From NCBI RefSeq assembly GCF_900497805.2, contig NW_020954608.1, positions 18,319,236-18,383,235 on the forward strand: 64,000 nucleotides of DNA. The letters run 5' to 3'. Position numbers and translations under genes: made by a program. The notes beneath the pieces are model-generated. The model was not told where the DNA came from and ran no database searches. It saw only the letters and a list, made by a program, of their open reading frames with translations. Positions 11,229-23,330 of the stretch are shown here, piece after piece. The stretch comes from Vombatus ursinus. Taxonomy: Eukaryota; Chordata; Mammalia; Diprotodontia; Vombatidae. The stretch's first letter is position 1; each line of letters begins with the position of its first letter.

Positions 11229-11912
11229 GATGTGTGACATAATCCAGTCTATGTTTTAGAAATATCACTTTGACAACTGAGTGGAAAAAGATTGGAATCA
11301 GTAGAGAATTGAGTCAGGGAGACCAATTAGAAAGCTATTGAAATATTCAGGGAATGGTATAGAAGATCTGCACCAGAGTCATGAATTGCACATGGAGAGA
11401 AGTGGAGGTATTGGAGAGATGTTGAAATGGTAGAAATGTCAAGTTTTGCTACAGATTAGGTATGTATTGTGAGTTTAAGAACTCAAGTGTGATGCTGAGG
11501 TTTAGAGTTTGGGAGATTGGGAGGATGGTGGTGCTCTCAACAGGAATAGAGAATTTCAGAAGTGGGGAGGATTTTGGGGAAAGGGAATGTAAATCTACCT
11601 TGAATATGTTGATTTCTAGATGCCTACAAGTCATTCATGTCTAGATAACCAAAAAAAGCAATGGTTGATATTCTAGCTTAGAAGAGGATACTTAGGCTAG
11701 ATATATAGATCTAGAAATCATCTGCGTAGAAATTGAATCCTTGGGGGTAGATGAGATCACTAAGAGAGTATGTAAAGAAAATAGAAGAGTGCTTAACACA
11801 GAACCTTGGGGGTTATCTATGATTAGTGGAAGTAAAGTAGAAGCAAGGGAGACTAAGAAGCAGTTAGAGAGATAGACAGAAAGAGAACCAGGTGAGAGTA
11901 GTATCACTAATT
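11229..11912 (-). repeat. L2 3' region, antisense, about 680 bp
   Basis: This is a long antisense L2 tract. It includes agaaatatcactttgacaac, ttggagagatgttgaaatgg, gattgggaggatggtggtgc, gaaatcatctgcgtagaaat, tgaatccttgggggtagatg, acagaaccttgggggttatc and gagaaccaggtgagagtagt. Each block parallels the antisense L2/CR1-clade 3' UTR, where the same order would be 'aaaatcactttggcggc ... ttgaatccatgggagctgatgag ... acagaaccttgggggaca'. The copy E insertion abuts its left end. Confidence 0.75.
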
Positions 11913-11913
11913 G

Positions 11914-12166
11914 TTGCTATCTGTCCTTTGTTCTTGAAGAGGACCATGACATCAGGAATGTGATGTCATGACTTGCAAGTAAATTGGATTTAAATAAGAG
12001 AGGACTATGCAAAGTCACCAGGCTCACTCTCTCTTTTGGAACCATCTGGGTTTACTGGCCAGATATATATCAAGATGACTGGAGATGGCCTCAGATGCAG
12101 TGGAAGACCTTGGCCTTTTTAAGCCAAGGTCCTTCCCAGGTCTCAGTTTGACTGAGGCAACACAAG
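11914..12166 (+). repeat. Marsupial interspersed repeat of unresolved class
   Basis: It reads ttgttgctatctgtcctttg, ttcttgaagaggaccatgac, atcaggaatgtgatgtcatg, acttgcaagtaaattggatt, then gactggagatggcctcagat and tcccaggtctcagtttgact. I recognise this text as a common marsupial repeat but cannot name its class with confidence. Strand refers to the reading given here. Confidence 0.6.
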
Positions 12167-12930
12167 TACTGGGAGTGAGGAAAGATGATTCAGAAAAAGG
12201 AAAGTAAATTATCTTAATTTTGGGGAGATGAAGTAGGAAGAAAGAACTTCAGCTAACAGGGTAGAAGAAGGGGAAGACAGAAGCTTGGCAAGAGAAGGTT
12301 TCCAAGAGCTGCTACAGAGAGTGGGATAACAAACTATAAAGAAGGAATAGAATAATTTTCTTGCTGCAGTGTAGCCCCAGGTCAAATTTGATAATGTAAA
12401 TTTATATTGGATCTAGTAAACATGATTTCATGATTTCCTTCAATTTAATGCCATGCAACTGGAGAGAAGTAGTAATGCAAGGAGTAATCTAGGGTTGGGT
12501 TTAGCAAGCTGTGATTGGCAGCATGAGGAGTCAAAGGATTTGAGAGTAATAAATAGTGTAAAGTGGAGTTGATTCACCAAAGGGTAAAGATAGAGAGCAG
12601 AACTAAATATAGTAAATGCAGAGGCAATCACCTGGCAAAGAACTGATGGGTGGAGAAAGTGAGTCACCATCAGAATGAAGAACATGATTAGGGGTCATAA
12701 GGCAGAAGGAAATATTATTGTCCTGGTTCTGCTAAAAATTAAGATCTAATAAAAAAAGTCAGCATTTCTGAATGTGGAAGTAGAACACTTGTGGGTAATG
12801 GAAGATCAAAAATTTGACCATTTTATGTATAGATAAGGTGGAATGGAGGAGTAGGTTATGGGGGTTAAATAGATTGAGGAATAGATTGAGAAGATAGAGT
12901 ACTTAAGGGAGCATTAACATAGATATGTAC
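12167..12930. other. Purine-rich, repeat-like stretch, unassigned
   Basis: The plus strand is A/G-rich with the wording of an antisense LINE 3' region (for example gcttggcaagagaaggtttc and aaagaactgatgggtggaga). It follows directly on two repeats. I could not tie it to a family. An 81-codon minus frame (12440-12685) has no recognised homology. Confidence 0.35.
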
Positions 12931-12934
12931 TTAT

Positions 12935-12935
12935 A

Positions 12936-12978
<43 letters not shown>
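12935..12978. repeat. (TG)n(TA)n microsatellite
   Basis: tatgtgtgtgtgtgtgtgtg passes into a pure (TA)n run. Confidence 0.9.
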
Positions 12979-12979
<1 letters not shown>

Positions 12980-12984
12980 TTACC

Positions 12985-13200
12985 AAAAAATATACATATG
13001 GTCCTTGGAACTATTTCAATCCCCTTCTAAGTGGTCTCCCTTCTTCAACTCACTCCTGACTACAATCCACTTCCACTCATTTGCTAAAGTGATTTTTCTA
13101 ATGCATAAGTCTAACTATATCACCCTCTACTCAGGAAACACTCGTAAGTCCCTGTTATCTCCAATATCATTGTAAAGTTCATATCTATTGATCTTTCTAG
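12985..13200 (+). repeat. L2 fragment, sense
   Basis: The blocks aagtggtctcccttcttcaa, ctcactcctgactacaatcc, gctaaagtgatttttctaat and gtctaactatatcaccctct match the L2 3' region 'ccaaagtgattttcctaaagc...gtctgaccatgtcactcccct'. The same part of L2 recurs at 22868-22980 and 57600-57700. Confidence 0.6.
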
Positions 13201-13222
13201 AGTTCTATATGTAACTATAGCT

Positions 13223-13396
<174 letters not shown>

Positions 13397-15845
13397 TGAT
13401 TACAGAAATTGAGGGGGAAAGGAAGACTGAGTCAGACTCTGCACTCATTGAAGAAGAAAGGAGAATGTCTTAGAGGCTGATGGATAATGGTCATTTGTTT
13501 AGTGTGAAATTCAAAATAGGATTGCTGAGTCGTGCTGGTAGATAATCAAACAATGGTAATGGGGAGCAAGAAATATTCTGACTAACATCATGACCAGATA
13601 GTTGCTTCATGAGAGAAAGCATAGCCAGAATTAGAAAAGGTGTTGAGGGAAGCAAATGTCATCAGGGAAGAATCATGTTTAGGTAGCATCAGAAGACAGA
13701 AGTAGTGGGTGGGCGGGGGGGGTGGGAGGGGAAAGAGACTTAAGATAGAAGGCAGTTTGTTACTTATGGAGCAGGCATTCCAGGAGGCACAGTGGAAGAC
13801 GAGGCCAACTTCAAGGAGAACATTTGGTAATTATGGTTCTGATGCATATGCAGGCATATGGGAACAAGGAATGGGGTTTCTACCTCCACAGACAGGGAGT
13901 CCGAGTCATTGAGATGGGGGAAGTATAGGCCTTGGAAGTGTGTGAACCACTAAGAAATATATCTAGGTAGTATATCAGTGTTTAGAGAGAGGTCCATTAA
14001 GGAAACATGTGATTGGCCTGAGGTTTTTCCTTGTGGCAGATGGTAATGTTCTAATCCTGTCAGATCCTGAAAGTCCCACCACAAAGGAGGCAGGAGGCAT
14101 GGGAATCCAGCTGGGGGTGATGATGCCTTGTCTTCAGTGGAAAAAGCCCTGGGTGTGGGAGGCATGGATTTGGTGGGTAGCTGATATGATACAAGTCAAG
14201 TGGGTCCCTTGGCTAAGTTTAAATTCCCTGTCCTAGATGAACTAGTTAGGTACTGAAGGAAACAGGTTTGTTAAGTCACTGTCAGTATTCTCTGAAAATT
14301 TTGAGAAAATGGGAAAGGTATTACAGCATTGATCCCCTTTACAGAAAAAGGAAGATAATGGAATCTAAAATACAGCTAGCACCAGGCTATTGCTGACTGT
14401 GTTGCAGAAGGTCGACTGATAGCATAAAAATTCTGAAAGTAAACTGCCCCAGTATATTCAGTGACTAGAGACAGAACTCAGAGTTTTAGGACTATGTGAT
14501 GAAGGCTTAAGAAGACCAACTAACTGAACTAGTAACAGCACAAATAAAGGGAGCTCTATGGATGGGGCCCTCAATCAGTAGGCTTCAGTCAAGCAGCGAG
14601 TTTTCAGAAGGGACTCCAGTCTCCAACTCAGTGATATCACTGCATCACATTGATATCAGAGCCATAGAGAGGAGAGTGAGAGTAGGACCCTTGATAAGAA
14701 ACCCTTGCTTTTCCTATTACTTCTCCTAAAAAGGATGCATTCTTCCACAGAGGGAGCAAGAAGCAGGACTTTTACCACTAAAGAAGTGGGGAGTTGCAAG
14801 AGAAGTTCAAATAGCAACTTCTTAAGTCATTGAAAAATTATCTAATGGAGCCAGTGCAGAGATTCTTTCTGCAGCAGACTTTTACACACTTGGGAAGCTC
14901 TTTTAGGATTTTTGTTATTGCAAAGCCGGTTGAATCAGTTATTTGCACTATTTGCAGTCTAATCTCTGTCCCTTTTTTGGGCATTTGAGAAGGAGAGTTA
15001 TGGGTACTTGTTCCTATAAAGACAAATTTCCATTGCAGCTCACTTCCTAATAGGGATTTTCAAGGGAGGGGATAAAGTTCCTAAAAGAAATGTTTCAATG
15101 ATTTTATGTATGCACTTCCACTTGCTATATCCTATGATCAGCATGATTTGTGAGCAATTAGATCTCACCTCCTGGATGAAGTCCCACTTGAATAGCTTTA
15201 ACATTTAAATATGGGTCTCCCTAGAGACACAACTACACAAGTGTGGGCTGACCAACTGATGAAATTCGAGCAGGAGCTGTGGCCTACGTAAATACCACTG
15301 TCAGTAAAATAGGTGGACAGAGGGTGATGTCACCCAATCCTAGAGGGAGATTTGGATGCGGTTTCTGAAATATAGAGTCTACAAGTAGGCAACTGACGGC
15401 CAGTGTATGGTGATTCTTATAAAAACTATACAACAGAATTGAGCACTAGGATATATCAGAGCCTTTCAGCCCCATAAAAACCAAAGCCATCTCCTAATCT
15501 CTGCCCCACTTGGATCATTGTGCAGGGAGGAGTGAGGGTGGGGCTAGAGGAGCTGGCTACAGAAGAGAAAATAAAGGGAAGGGCTCTCATGAGCTCTTGA
15601 CAGTCAGCATCTAGTCTTTTATGCAGGTTATTTACCCTACATAGGGTAGGACCAAATGAAAACCCTTGGAAATTCCCAAACCATCCTACATAGATAAAAA
15701 TCAAATAAGATAGGGTCCCTCAAGATCCAGGGGATGGGGAGAACACTCAAAAATATGTCTTCTCAAATGATGTAAATGAAGGAAGTTGTATTTTGTTATA
15801 TCAGGTTCCCTTAAAACCCTCCTGTTTGGCCTGTGAGGGAGGCAG
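13397..15845. other. Long unassigned stretch, possible old retroelement interior
   Basis: About 2.4 kb with no repeat I can name. The first 900 bases share the purine-rich wording of 12167-12930 and may be one element broken by the GATA tract. The right part leads without a clear border into the pol-like fossil at 15846, so some of it could be the body of an old retrovirus. Frames at 13709-13912, 13950-14165, 14009-14236 and 15456-15704 overlap on opposite strands and are unrecognised. Confidence 0.35.
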
Positions 15846-16200
15846 ATGTAACCCAGCAGCTAATAGTGGACTTCAAGGAGCTGAACTTCGTGCACAACAC
15901 TAGAGCTATTCCTGTCCTTGTCAATGTTGTAGATCAAGTAGCCCAGGTCCAAGATGAGGAGTATGGCATTACTGACTGTTCAATGCTTGTTTTCCTATTT
16001 ATGTAGCTAATACTAGTTTGTATACTGCTTTCATCTGGGAAGGAGTACAGTGTACTTTTATATACTTTCCCTATAATCAAAAAAGAAAGCCCAAAGGCTT
16101 ATTGCCCTTTTTGGATTCCTACCTGGGTATTCTGATGGCCTCTTGTTTATCCCTACAGGTCCACAGATATACAAAGAGACCATGAAAGTCTCCACATTAC
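15846..16200 (+). mobile_element. Endogenous retrovirus pol (reverse transcriptase) fossil
   Basis: A short stretch reads IVDFKELNFVHNTRAIPV, resembling the start of a retroviral RT domain, where the motif is 'VDFRELN.....AYPIPN'. It is followed by further RT-like text. The pattern is closest to ERVL (class III, spuma-like) RTs as I remember them. It is a small, clearly broken and old fragment without visible LTRs. The borders are approximate. Confidence 0.45.
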
Positions 16201-16231
16201 CCTGATGACTAGATATGTTTAAAATGCTATA

Positions 16232-16475
16232 TGTTAGATAGAACTAGGTACTGCAGCGGATAGAGTGCTAGAGTCAGAAAGAGTTGAGTTCTAATTCAGT
16301 CTCAGGCACTAATTTGCTAGGTACCTGGGCAAGTCACTTAACATTTGTCTACCTGAGTTTCTTCATTTCTAAAATAAGGATAATAATAGTATCTGATTCC
16401 CAGTGTTGTAAAGAGGATAAAATGAGGTAATATTGCAGATCTTAAACACTATATAAATACTAGTTATTTTTATAT
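16232..16475 (+). repeat. MIR-family CORE-SINE, nearly full length
   Basis: It reads agaactaggtactgcagcgg, atagagtgctagagtcagaa, ggtacctgggcaagtcactt, ctgagtttcttcatttctaa, aataaggataataatagtat, gttgtaaagaggataaaatg and actatataaatactagttat. Head, core and tail are all present in order. Confidence 0.85.
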
Positions 16476-17094
16476 TTCCATATGTAGAGAAGCAGGGCTA
16501 AGCAGGACTAGAGGATCCTTGTTGAATATCCTTTCTACAAGTGCTCATTTTATTCTAACATCAAAGCAGAATTAATAGTGTACCAGCCTGAGTCAGGCCC
16601 ACCACTAACTATCCCTCTATTAATACCTGGATTTTTGCAAGTAATCAAAGTCAACTTTACTGACCTATTTTTTAGTTTTCATACTCTTTCTTTTTTGAAA
16701 ATGGGGAACAATCCCGTGGTATCTCCCAAATTGTATGAATTTTTTCAAAGATCAGTGATGGTGGCTCAACAATCCCCTCTGTCATTTCCTTCGATACCCA
16801 AGGATGTTGTAGGCACAGCTCTAAAGCCAGCATGACATTGCGATGAAATGTCACTGAACATCTAACAAAGAAGGAGTTTTACTTTGCCCTAACTTAGCAA
16901 GGATATACAACGAACATAGAGTGGAACATAATGTCTTTAGATGTGCTCCTGCCCCACCCCCTCTCCATACCCCACCCTCCACCAATGCATCTGGTCAGTG
17001 GTCACTATTTTAATTTCCTGATTCAATATGTATTTCTTTGTCTTAACAGTTTGCACAATTTATGAGACATCAAGTTATCAAGTCCAATAACTTC
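16476..17094. other. No recognised feature
   Basis: The 85-codon plus frame at 16578-16835 has no supported identity (see rejected list). Confidence 0.45.
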
Positions 17095-17205
17095 AGGTGG
17101 AGATATGAGACTGGACATCAACAAAGTTAGAGCTTGATAAATAGATTGGATTATCATCTGCACAGAGATGCCAATTGAATCCATGGGAGCTGATGAGAAA
17201 AAAGC
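17095..17205 (-). repeat. L2 fragment, antisense
   Basis: The blocks ggattatcatctgcacagag and atgccaattgaatccatggg, then agctgatgag, match antisense L2. The same L2 section is in 11229-11912. Confidence 0.65.
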
Positions 17206-17414
17206 AAAGCAAAACTGAGAGAAATGAAGTAATATTAGGCTCATTTAAAATTATTATAAATACAAAAATAGCACATGTAATCATACACTTAAATATTGTT
17301 TAAGTGCACCTAGTGCAAGAATTTTCTCCTCTTTTTACAAATGAGAAAGCTAGGGCTTAGAGAAATGACTTCACCAAAGCCTGGAGAGTGAGAAATGATT
17401 GGTCTGTATCTTTT

Positions 17415-17525
17415 CTCTGGAGCTTAGTCATTTAGTTACTTTGAGCCTCAATCTCCTAACTTGTAAAATGAAGCAGTTTAGACTAGCTGGCCTCTGAGGT
17501 TCTTTCTAGATCTATGATCCTATGA
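17415..17525 (+). repeat. MIR3-like SINE 3' half
   Basis: The blocks gagcctcaatctcctaactt, gtaaaatgaagcagtttaga, ctagctggcctctgaggttc and tttctagatctatgatccta are the typical tail of this CORE-SINE group. A few MIR-like bases at 17335-17395 may be another copy. Confidence 0.75.
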
Positions 17526-18429
17526 ATTTTTTTCATACATCATTTACTGATACTGATGGCCACTACAGTTTGTAAATAGTGAATTCTTAACCACCTGAGT
17601 GCATTTTTAACCATATTTCTAGTCAATGTGAAAGGGAGTTGCCTTTTGGAAAAACTCCAGGACCCCTGACCTATAATTTACAACATTTACTTAATGGCAC
17701 AAAAGAAAACAAACAAAAGAACATTCCTGAATGTCCTCTGAGACTTTCTCTACTAACATCCTATTCCAGATTGTCTCGATTCTTGCTGATAGAGATATCC
17801 CTTTGTACCTGTCATTTCCTATACTACCTCCTCTGCAAGTGAGTAGGCAATGGTGAAAATACCTAATCATTTCAACCTTTCCCTTAGAAATGTAATTAGT
17901 ATGAGAAGAAATAAACACTTTTTTAAAAAACCCAGTACTCTACAGGATACATACTTTCTTTTCCCATTAGTGAACAAGTTCCTGATGGCTACCTAAAATA
18001 GTAAGTTGTTCAGTCAGCTTGGCTCCTGAATGCAGTTGAGGAAATATATCTTGTAAATGGAAGGTTATATTGAATATAGAACCAAATAACCAAAACATCA
18101 ACTATTCTTATAAATAAGACTTGATAATTATCTTTTCCTTCAACTGCCAGTACCTTGGGTCATACCACTCACGTTCACTATATTGGCACTGCCAGAAAGA
18201 GAAAATATTTTCCCGTCATTTATTGAAATGTGATAGATCTATCTTGAAATTGGGACTTAAGGTTCCAGCATTGCTTTCTGAACATCTATTCAAAACTGGT
18301 AGACTAACACTAGAAGGGGAAATTAAGGAGGGGGAACAAAAACCCACCTCTGCTTTGCATTGTTGATATTGCTCCCTGGACAGTGAGAGTAAGGTGATCT
18401 TGCACACATACACATGCCCCAGGAATTTC
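17526..18429. other. No recognised feature
   Basis: About 0.9 kb of A/T-rich DNA without assignable repeats. The short frames at 17639-17842 plus, 17691-17918 minus and 18121-18366 plus are unrecognised. Confidence 0.45.
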
Positions 18430-18494
18430 AGGTTTATTTATTTATTTATCTATTTATTCATTCATCCATTTATTTATTTGTTTGTTTGCTTGTT

Positions 18495-18538
<44 letters not shown>

Positions 18539-18551
18539 TNNNNNNNNNNTT

Positions 18552-18619
<68 letters not shown>

Positions 18620-18620
18620 T
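18430..18620. repeat. (TTTA)n/(TTTC)n microsatellite with a 10-N gap
   Basis: (TTTA)n with variants at 18430-18480, (TTTG)n briefly, then (TTTC)n at about 18493-18618. Ten Ns at 18540-18549 interrupt the TTTC tract, so its true length is unknown. The long 'FLSFFLSFFLS' frames here are the translated repeat. Confidence 0.97.
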
Positions 18621-18989
18621 ATTATGGAGGGAGGGCATAAGGAATGAAAGCCTCTGTCCTGATTGTGTTTAAAATAAATTTTCCTGCCAGAAGAGTATAA
18701 CTTGCTGCACTCCCATTCCTAAACATCAGGAAAAATGCAGCAAGTTTAGAAAGTCATATCCATGGGTTACATCTGGAAATCTGTGTTTTAGAATATCTCT
18801 TTCACTTCTAAATTATTCTGTTTCTTTTGGTGAACACTGACAATTCAAAAAATAAATTCATTTTATTCAAGAGTACTGCCACTTTCATGGCAGCCACTGG
18901 CTATCTACCACAGGAGAGGAGTTTGCTATCTTGGTTTAAAATGTGTTAATATGCAAGATATGAGGATGGAATTATGGGGGCTAGATTTG
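18621..18989. other. No recognised feature
   Basis: Nothing identifiable on either strand. Confidence 0.5.
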
Positions 18990-19145
18990 AAGACAGAGAA
19001 GCTAGGCTCAAATTCTTCCGCTGACATCTGTTTTGATCTTGGCCAAATCATTTAAATTCTCTGGGGCTCTGTTTTCTCATCTGCAAAATGAAATGTTTTG
19101 ATTAGGTGACCTCTAATATATCTTCTGGTTCTAAACCTATGATAA
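18990..19145 (+). repeat. MIR3-like SINE
   Basis: The blocks cttggccaaatcatttaaat, ctctggggctctgttttctc, atctgcaaaatgaaatgttt, gattaggtgacctctaatat and tctggttctaaacctatgat give the SINE core and tail in order. Confidence 0.75.
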
Positions 19146-19159
19146 GGCTTCAAGCAAAT

Positions 19160-19230
19160 ACTGAGTGATAAGCACAATGCCTGACATATAGTAGGATCTT
19201 AAGAAATGCCAATTGATTGACTGACTGATT
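19160..19230 (+). repeat. L2 3' terminus, sense
   Basis: The text gcacaatgcctgacatatag, then taggatcttaagaaatgcca and attgattgactgactgat, is the L2 end 'gcacagtgcctggcacatagtaggtgctTAATAAATGcttgttgattga'. Confidence 0.7.
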
Positions 19231-19584
19231 TACTCATTGTCTTTTATGTATGTGAGAGGTATTGAGCTTGGCATGAGGGATAGTTTCAAAAATGTTTGAA
19301 AATTGAAACATTTCCAGAGCTCAAGAAGCTTATGTTAGTAGAGGCTTGTGTTTGGGGGATACAATGTCTACACAAAAGAGTAAATCCAATCTTTATGCTG
19401 TGTAAATACTTTTCCTTTCTATCCAAATAATTTGACTTGTGGAAATAACCTTTTCTTTGATACAGTTGAGTGGGACTTCATCTAAAGATTCCATATTTGT
19501 TTTTCTTTGAAAAACACATGTTCAACAGATTGCTTAAATAAATGAATACATGTACATATATATCTTAGAAATCCCATATTGACG
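19231..19584. other. No recognised feature
   Basis: Nothing identifiable on either strand. Confidence 0.45.
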
Positions 19585-19675
19585 AAGCATTTCTTAAGCA
19601 CCTGCTATCTGCAAAGGTCTGTGCTAGGCACCCAGGACACTTGAAAATACAAAATAAAACTCTATGGTGCAGCCA
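19585..19675 (-). repeat. L2 3' terminus, antisense
   Basis: The text agcatttcttaagcacctgc, tatctgcaaaggtctgtgct and aggcacccaggacactt gives the antisense L2 tail. Confidence 0.6.
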
Positions 19676-20989
19676 AACTGCCCTTCTTGCTTCTACTCAC
19701 ACAGTTCTCAATAACATATACCATATTAAGCCCTGTTCCCCCAGAGAGTAGTATATATGTTTTAAAATGTAAAGGGCAGGAACAGAGGGAAATAATAGTT
19801 TTCCCTACCTATACATTTGAATGTGTGTATATGTATATGTGCATATGTATGTTTGTATGTATGCATGTATGTATGTATTTTGTGTGTGTGGCTGATTCTC
19901 TGCTTAGTAGCATAGCTTAGTAGCAGAATTCCTGGCTTCAAGATGTGTCCTTAGCTGTTTATCTTCTTCCCTTTTTGATGGACAAAAGACAATTTGGTTT
20001 AACTATTATCTCATCTCCCACAAGATTGTTTTTGTTCTGCTATCACTTTTCCAGTAATCAGGAAGTATGACACACTGGTTAGCACTTTATTCATGACTCC
20101 TTTTCTAACTTCCAAATGACTCTGATTATCCTTAACTATAGCAAGGGCTCATGTCAAAGAACTGAAAAGCATATATGGTACAATGCTCTTGACTGGATGT
20201 TTGTTGTACATTTAGTCACTTGATAAGAAAATTAAAGGAGATTGGGAGGAGGTGCCTTTCACCACTATTAGAGAGATGGGGTGGACAGATTTTTAGTCAA
20301 AGGGTGATTGGAGAAGATCACAAAAGCACATTAAAAAATATTTCAGACTAGAGTGACTCATTAATCCTTGAAGATGCTGGCAGAAAAAAAATGTAACCTC
20401 CCATTTTCCCTATGCTTCCTGTCCAAATATGAAGATGAAAACCAGATGCTTAGAAAATGGAAATGAAGGAAAATGTATAGAAGCTATTTTCATGCATGTT
20501 GATCACTCATATTTTTCAGGACAATCCTGCACTGTCCCCTGGGTGAGAGGACACTTCATGTCTAGGTCTGTAATTGACAACTTGTAAACATGAAACTGTT
20601 GGGAACAGATGGAGAGGAAAGGTCACCCTGATGTTTCCTGACTCCCTGCTAGGACTTGTAACTCTCAAGATTTTTTATGGTGGATATAGGTGGACCTGCC
20701 CTTGCCTTCCTGTTCCTAGATCAACTTTAGCCTACTTCTTAGTAGCCTTTAGCTAACCTTTTCTTTTTTATTATTATTCTAAATTTCTCCACCAGCAGTG
20801 AACCAGCAGAAATTCTAACTGCAGAGCTTCAATCTCTCATATCTCTCTTTGGAGCACAATCTATGAAGCTCCCAATGCCCTTGTATTCTGGTTATATATG
20901 AAATAGTGATTTATTCTAAGTAGTAAGAAGAGGAAAATATTTATCCTGGTGATCTTGCTTTTTCTCCACTTGTATACTTCAAAGGACCT
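19676..20989. other. Unassigned, with a TGTA-rich tract at 19820-19890
   Basis: A tgtatatgtatgtttgtatg microsatellite lies at 19820-19890. The rest (about 1.2 kb) carries no repeat or gene that I recognise. The frame at 19687-19920 is largely the microsatellite. Confidence 0.45.
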
Positions 20990-21175
20990 AGAATTCTAAT
21001 CCCAAGGAATTGGGACTGAGTTCAGACCATTTGGTGATTGTGTAAACTTGGGCAAATCAGTTGAATTTTGTGAACCACAGTTGCCTCATCTGAAAAATGT
21101 TCAACGTAAAAAAATGGTGTTGGGAGAAAAGCACTTTCTAAACCTTAAGACCTGTATAAATGTAATTTATTATGA
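20990..21175 (+). repeat. MIR SINE, diverged
   Basis: The blocks gtgtaaacttgggcaaatca, ccacagttgcctcatctgaa, gaaaagcactttctaaacct and gtataaatgtaatttattat follow MIR order. Confidence 0.6.
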
Positions 21176-21329
21176 TTAAATGGCAAACAGGATTATTTAT
21201 ATGCATTAAATGTGCATACCTAATGTGCCAGTATGCTCACTTTGCATGCATTTGAGACCTAAGAGAGAGGCAAGCATGTGCAGAAACCATAGCACTTCAT
21301 TTTATTAGGTGTTTCTTTTTGCAGACTTC

Positions 21330-21560
21330 CTGTCTCCACCTTCTTTTCTCCCATTATCTTTACTTGGTTTTCCTTACATACAATCCATTTCCCCTCTCTC
21401 TGTAATCACCTTGGCTATCTTCCATGCCTGGAATGTTCTCCCTTCATACTTCTACCTCTTTGAATCCCTACCTTTCTCCAAAACTCAGTTCATGTGACAA
21501 CTTCATGAAGCCTTTCTTGAAGCCTCCTGTTACTAACACTCTCCCTTCCAAAAGTCATGC
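21330..21560 (+). repeat. L2 3' region, sense
   Basis: The core ccatgcctggaatgttctcc, then ctacctctttgaatccctac, caaaactcagttcatgtgac, aacttcatgaagcctttctt and ctaacactctcccttcc is the signature of the L2 3' UTR. Confidence 0.8.
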
Positions 21561-22738
21561 TGTATTCTTTAAAATAAAAATGTTTTCTATATATAGTTTC
21601 ATATGCATCTGGTGATTCTCAGGTGATAAGGCCAGTACAGCTGTTAGTCATCCACTGCACCTGAAAACCTATTGAACCAGCTTATTACAATATTCCCTTC
21701 TTCCAGGCAAAATTCCCTGGTAACACACATTTCTTCCCAAGCCACTCACTACCCTTTAGGAATATAGTTCACTTTTCTTTTTTTAATGTAGCCAATTTTA
21801 GAGAAAATTAATTCTCCAGGACAAGAATCACATTTCTGCTTATTTACAGTACTGACAAAATGCAATATTATTCACTTGTCTCCTTCTGCATCATTCACAT
21901 ATTAAGAATACCTATATTTACGTGGTGGCTCAATTTTTTTTAAACTGCCACTGCACTCAGTCTTGGCTACAAATTTGTTGAATCTTTCAAATTTTGAAAA
22001 GCTGTGTGGAATGGTCCCTTCTGGTGCATTTAATCAACATGCATGGTGGGTCCAGAAGAGAAACCTCCAGATAGGACTGCTTTACCACCTAGGAATGCCC
22101 TTGTACTCTGGTACAATTTAGTAATGAGGGAGTTAGAGACCTTCAATTCTTTTTGCTTACAGCAACATTCTTCCTTCTAAACAATCTGGTTCTTATTTAG
22201 CCAGTTGATTATTTCATTAAATTTATTAAGGATTTTTTGTCCTTATCATGAATTTCACCTCAGAGTTTCTCATCCTGCATTGTAGACTCCAGTTGAAAGT
22301 ACTAGATTAAAGTGAATTCTTGGAAGATACCTTGTATCTCTGGATCTCTTCTTTAGCCTTATATTTCTCAGTTTCCTGGACCACACAACTAATTTCTTCT
22401 TTTCTCAGGTGACCTCCATCATTGGTGATGGTATTTATGAGGAAGGAAGTTTAAAAGAGGTGGGGGAGATACATGGTAGAGTGAATTCTGGAGAGGAATC
22501 AGACTGACTCTCTGGGGCAGAGGGTCTGAAAGGAGCCATTCAAGAAGATGGAGAGGCCACAGAGTTAGAGGTTATTTCTAATGTGTGAATTCCTGGGCTG
22601 GACTGAGGTTTCATGATGAAGACTTGGGCTATGGCAGTCCAGAGTACAGCTTGGAAAGCAAGCAAATCGTATTCATCGGGCAAGTGACAGATAAGAATTC
22701 AGTGAAGGATATTGAGAAAGTATAGCCTGACAATTTGC
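21561..22738. other. No recognised feature
   Basis: About 1.2 kb without an assignable repeat or gene. It does not begin or end at a visible boundary. Confidence 0.4.
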
Positions 22739-22862
22739 AAAGACCTAGGAGAGTGTTGTGTCTCAAAAGCTAAAGGAGGAGAGAGTCCCCACAAGAAGAG
22801 GCTTTCCAGCAGTGTTAGACTTTGGTAGGTCAAAGCACATGGAGATTAGAAAAAGACCATGA
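22739..22862 (-). repeat. L2 fragment, antisense
   Basis: The blocks caaaagctaaaggaggagag and cagcagtgttagactttggt, then aggtcaaagca, parallel antisense L2 'ggaggagagggtgatcagcagtgtcaaatgctgcagagaggtcaag'. Confidence 0.5.
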
Positions 22863-22867
22863 AATGT

Positions 22868-23330
22868 CTCAGTTATGTCTCTCTCTTCTTCAATCCATCC
22901 TCCACATAGCTTCCAAAGTGATTTTCCTTAAACATCAGTCTGACTATATTACTCTCCTATTTAATAAGCTTCAGGTGCTCTAAATAGCCTCAAGGTTCAA
23001 ATATAAACTCCTGTTTGATGTTTAAAGATCTCCACAATCTGGTGCATCATACAGCAGATCACTTCCCTTCTAGCACTCTATAGACTGGCCACTCATCAGC
23101 CTTCTTGTTGTTTTCTAACATCTCTAAAATTTCAAATAAAATGTACTTTCCTTTTATCCCTGCTTCTTAGAATCATTTGTTTCTTTCATGATCCAACTCA
23201 AGCACCGTGTTCTAAACTTCCTAATCCTCCATAGTACTATTACCCTTTCTCCCCAAACTACCTTGTATGTGTATGCATGTGTGTATGTGTGTGTGAGCAC
23301 ATAGTATGCACTTATTAAGTGTTTATGAAG
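22868..23330 (+). repeat. L2 3' region, sense, about 460 bp
   Basis: The run includes ttccaaagtgattttcctta, acatcagtctgactatatta, caaatataaactcctgtttg and gatctccacaatctggtgca. Then come catgatccaactcaagcacc, ccccaaactaccttgtatgt, a short TG tract and agtatgcacttattaagtgt. This is the L2 3' end nearly to its terminus. A 130-codon antisense frame over its end (23154-23546) is incidental. Confidence 0.8.

Noticed and set aside
16578-16835. Frame containing MGNNPVVSPKLYEFF, considered as a retroviral gag start
   Set aside because: An MGN start is too short a signal; nothing else in the frame resembles matrix, capsid or nucleocapsid, and no LTR adjoins.
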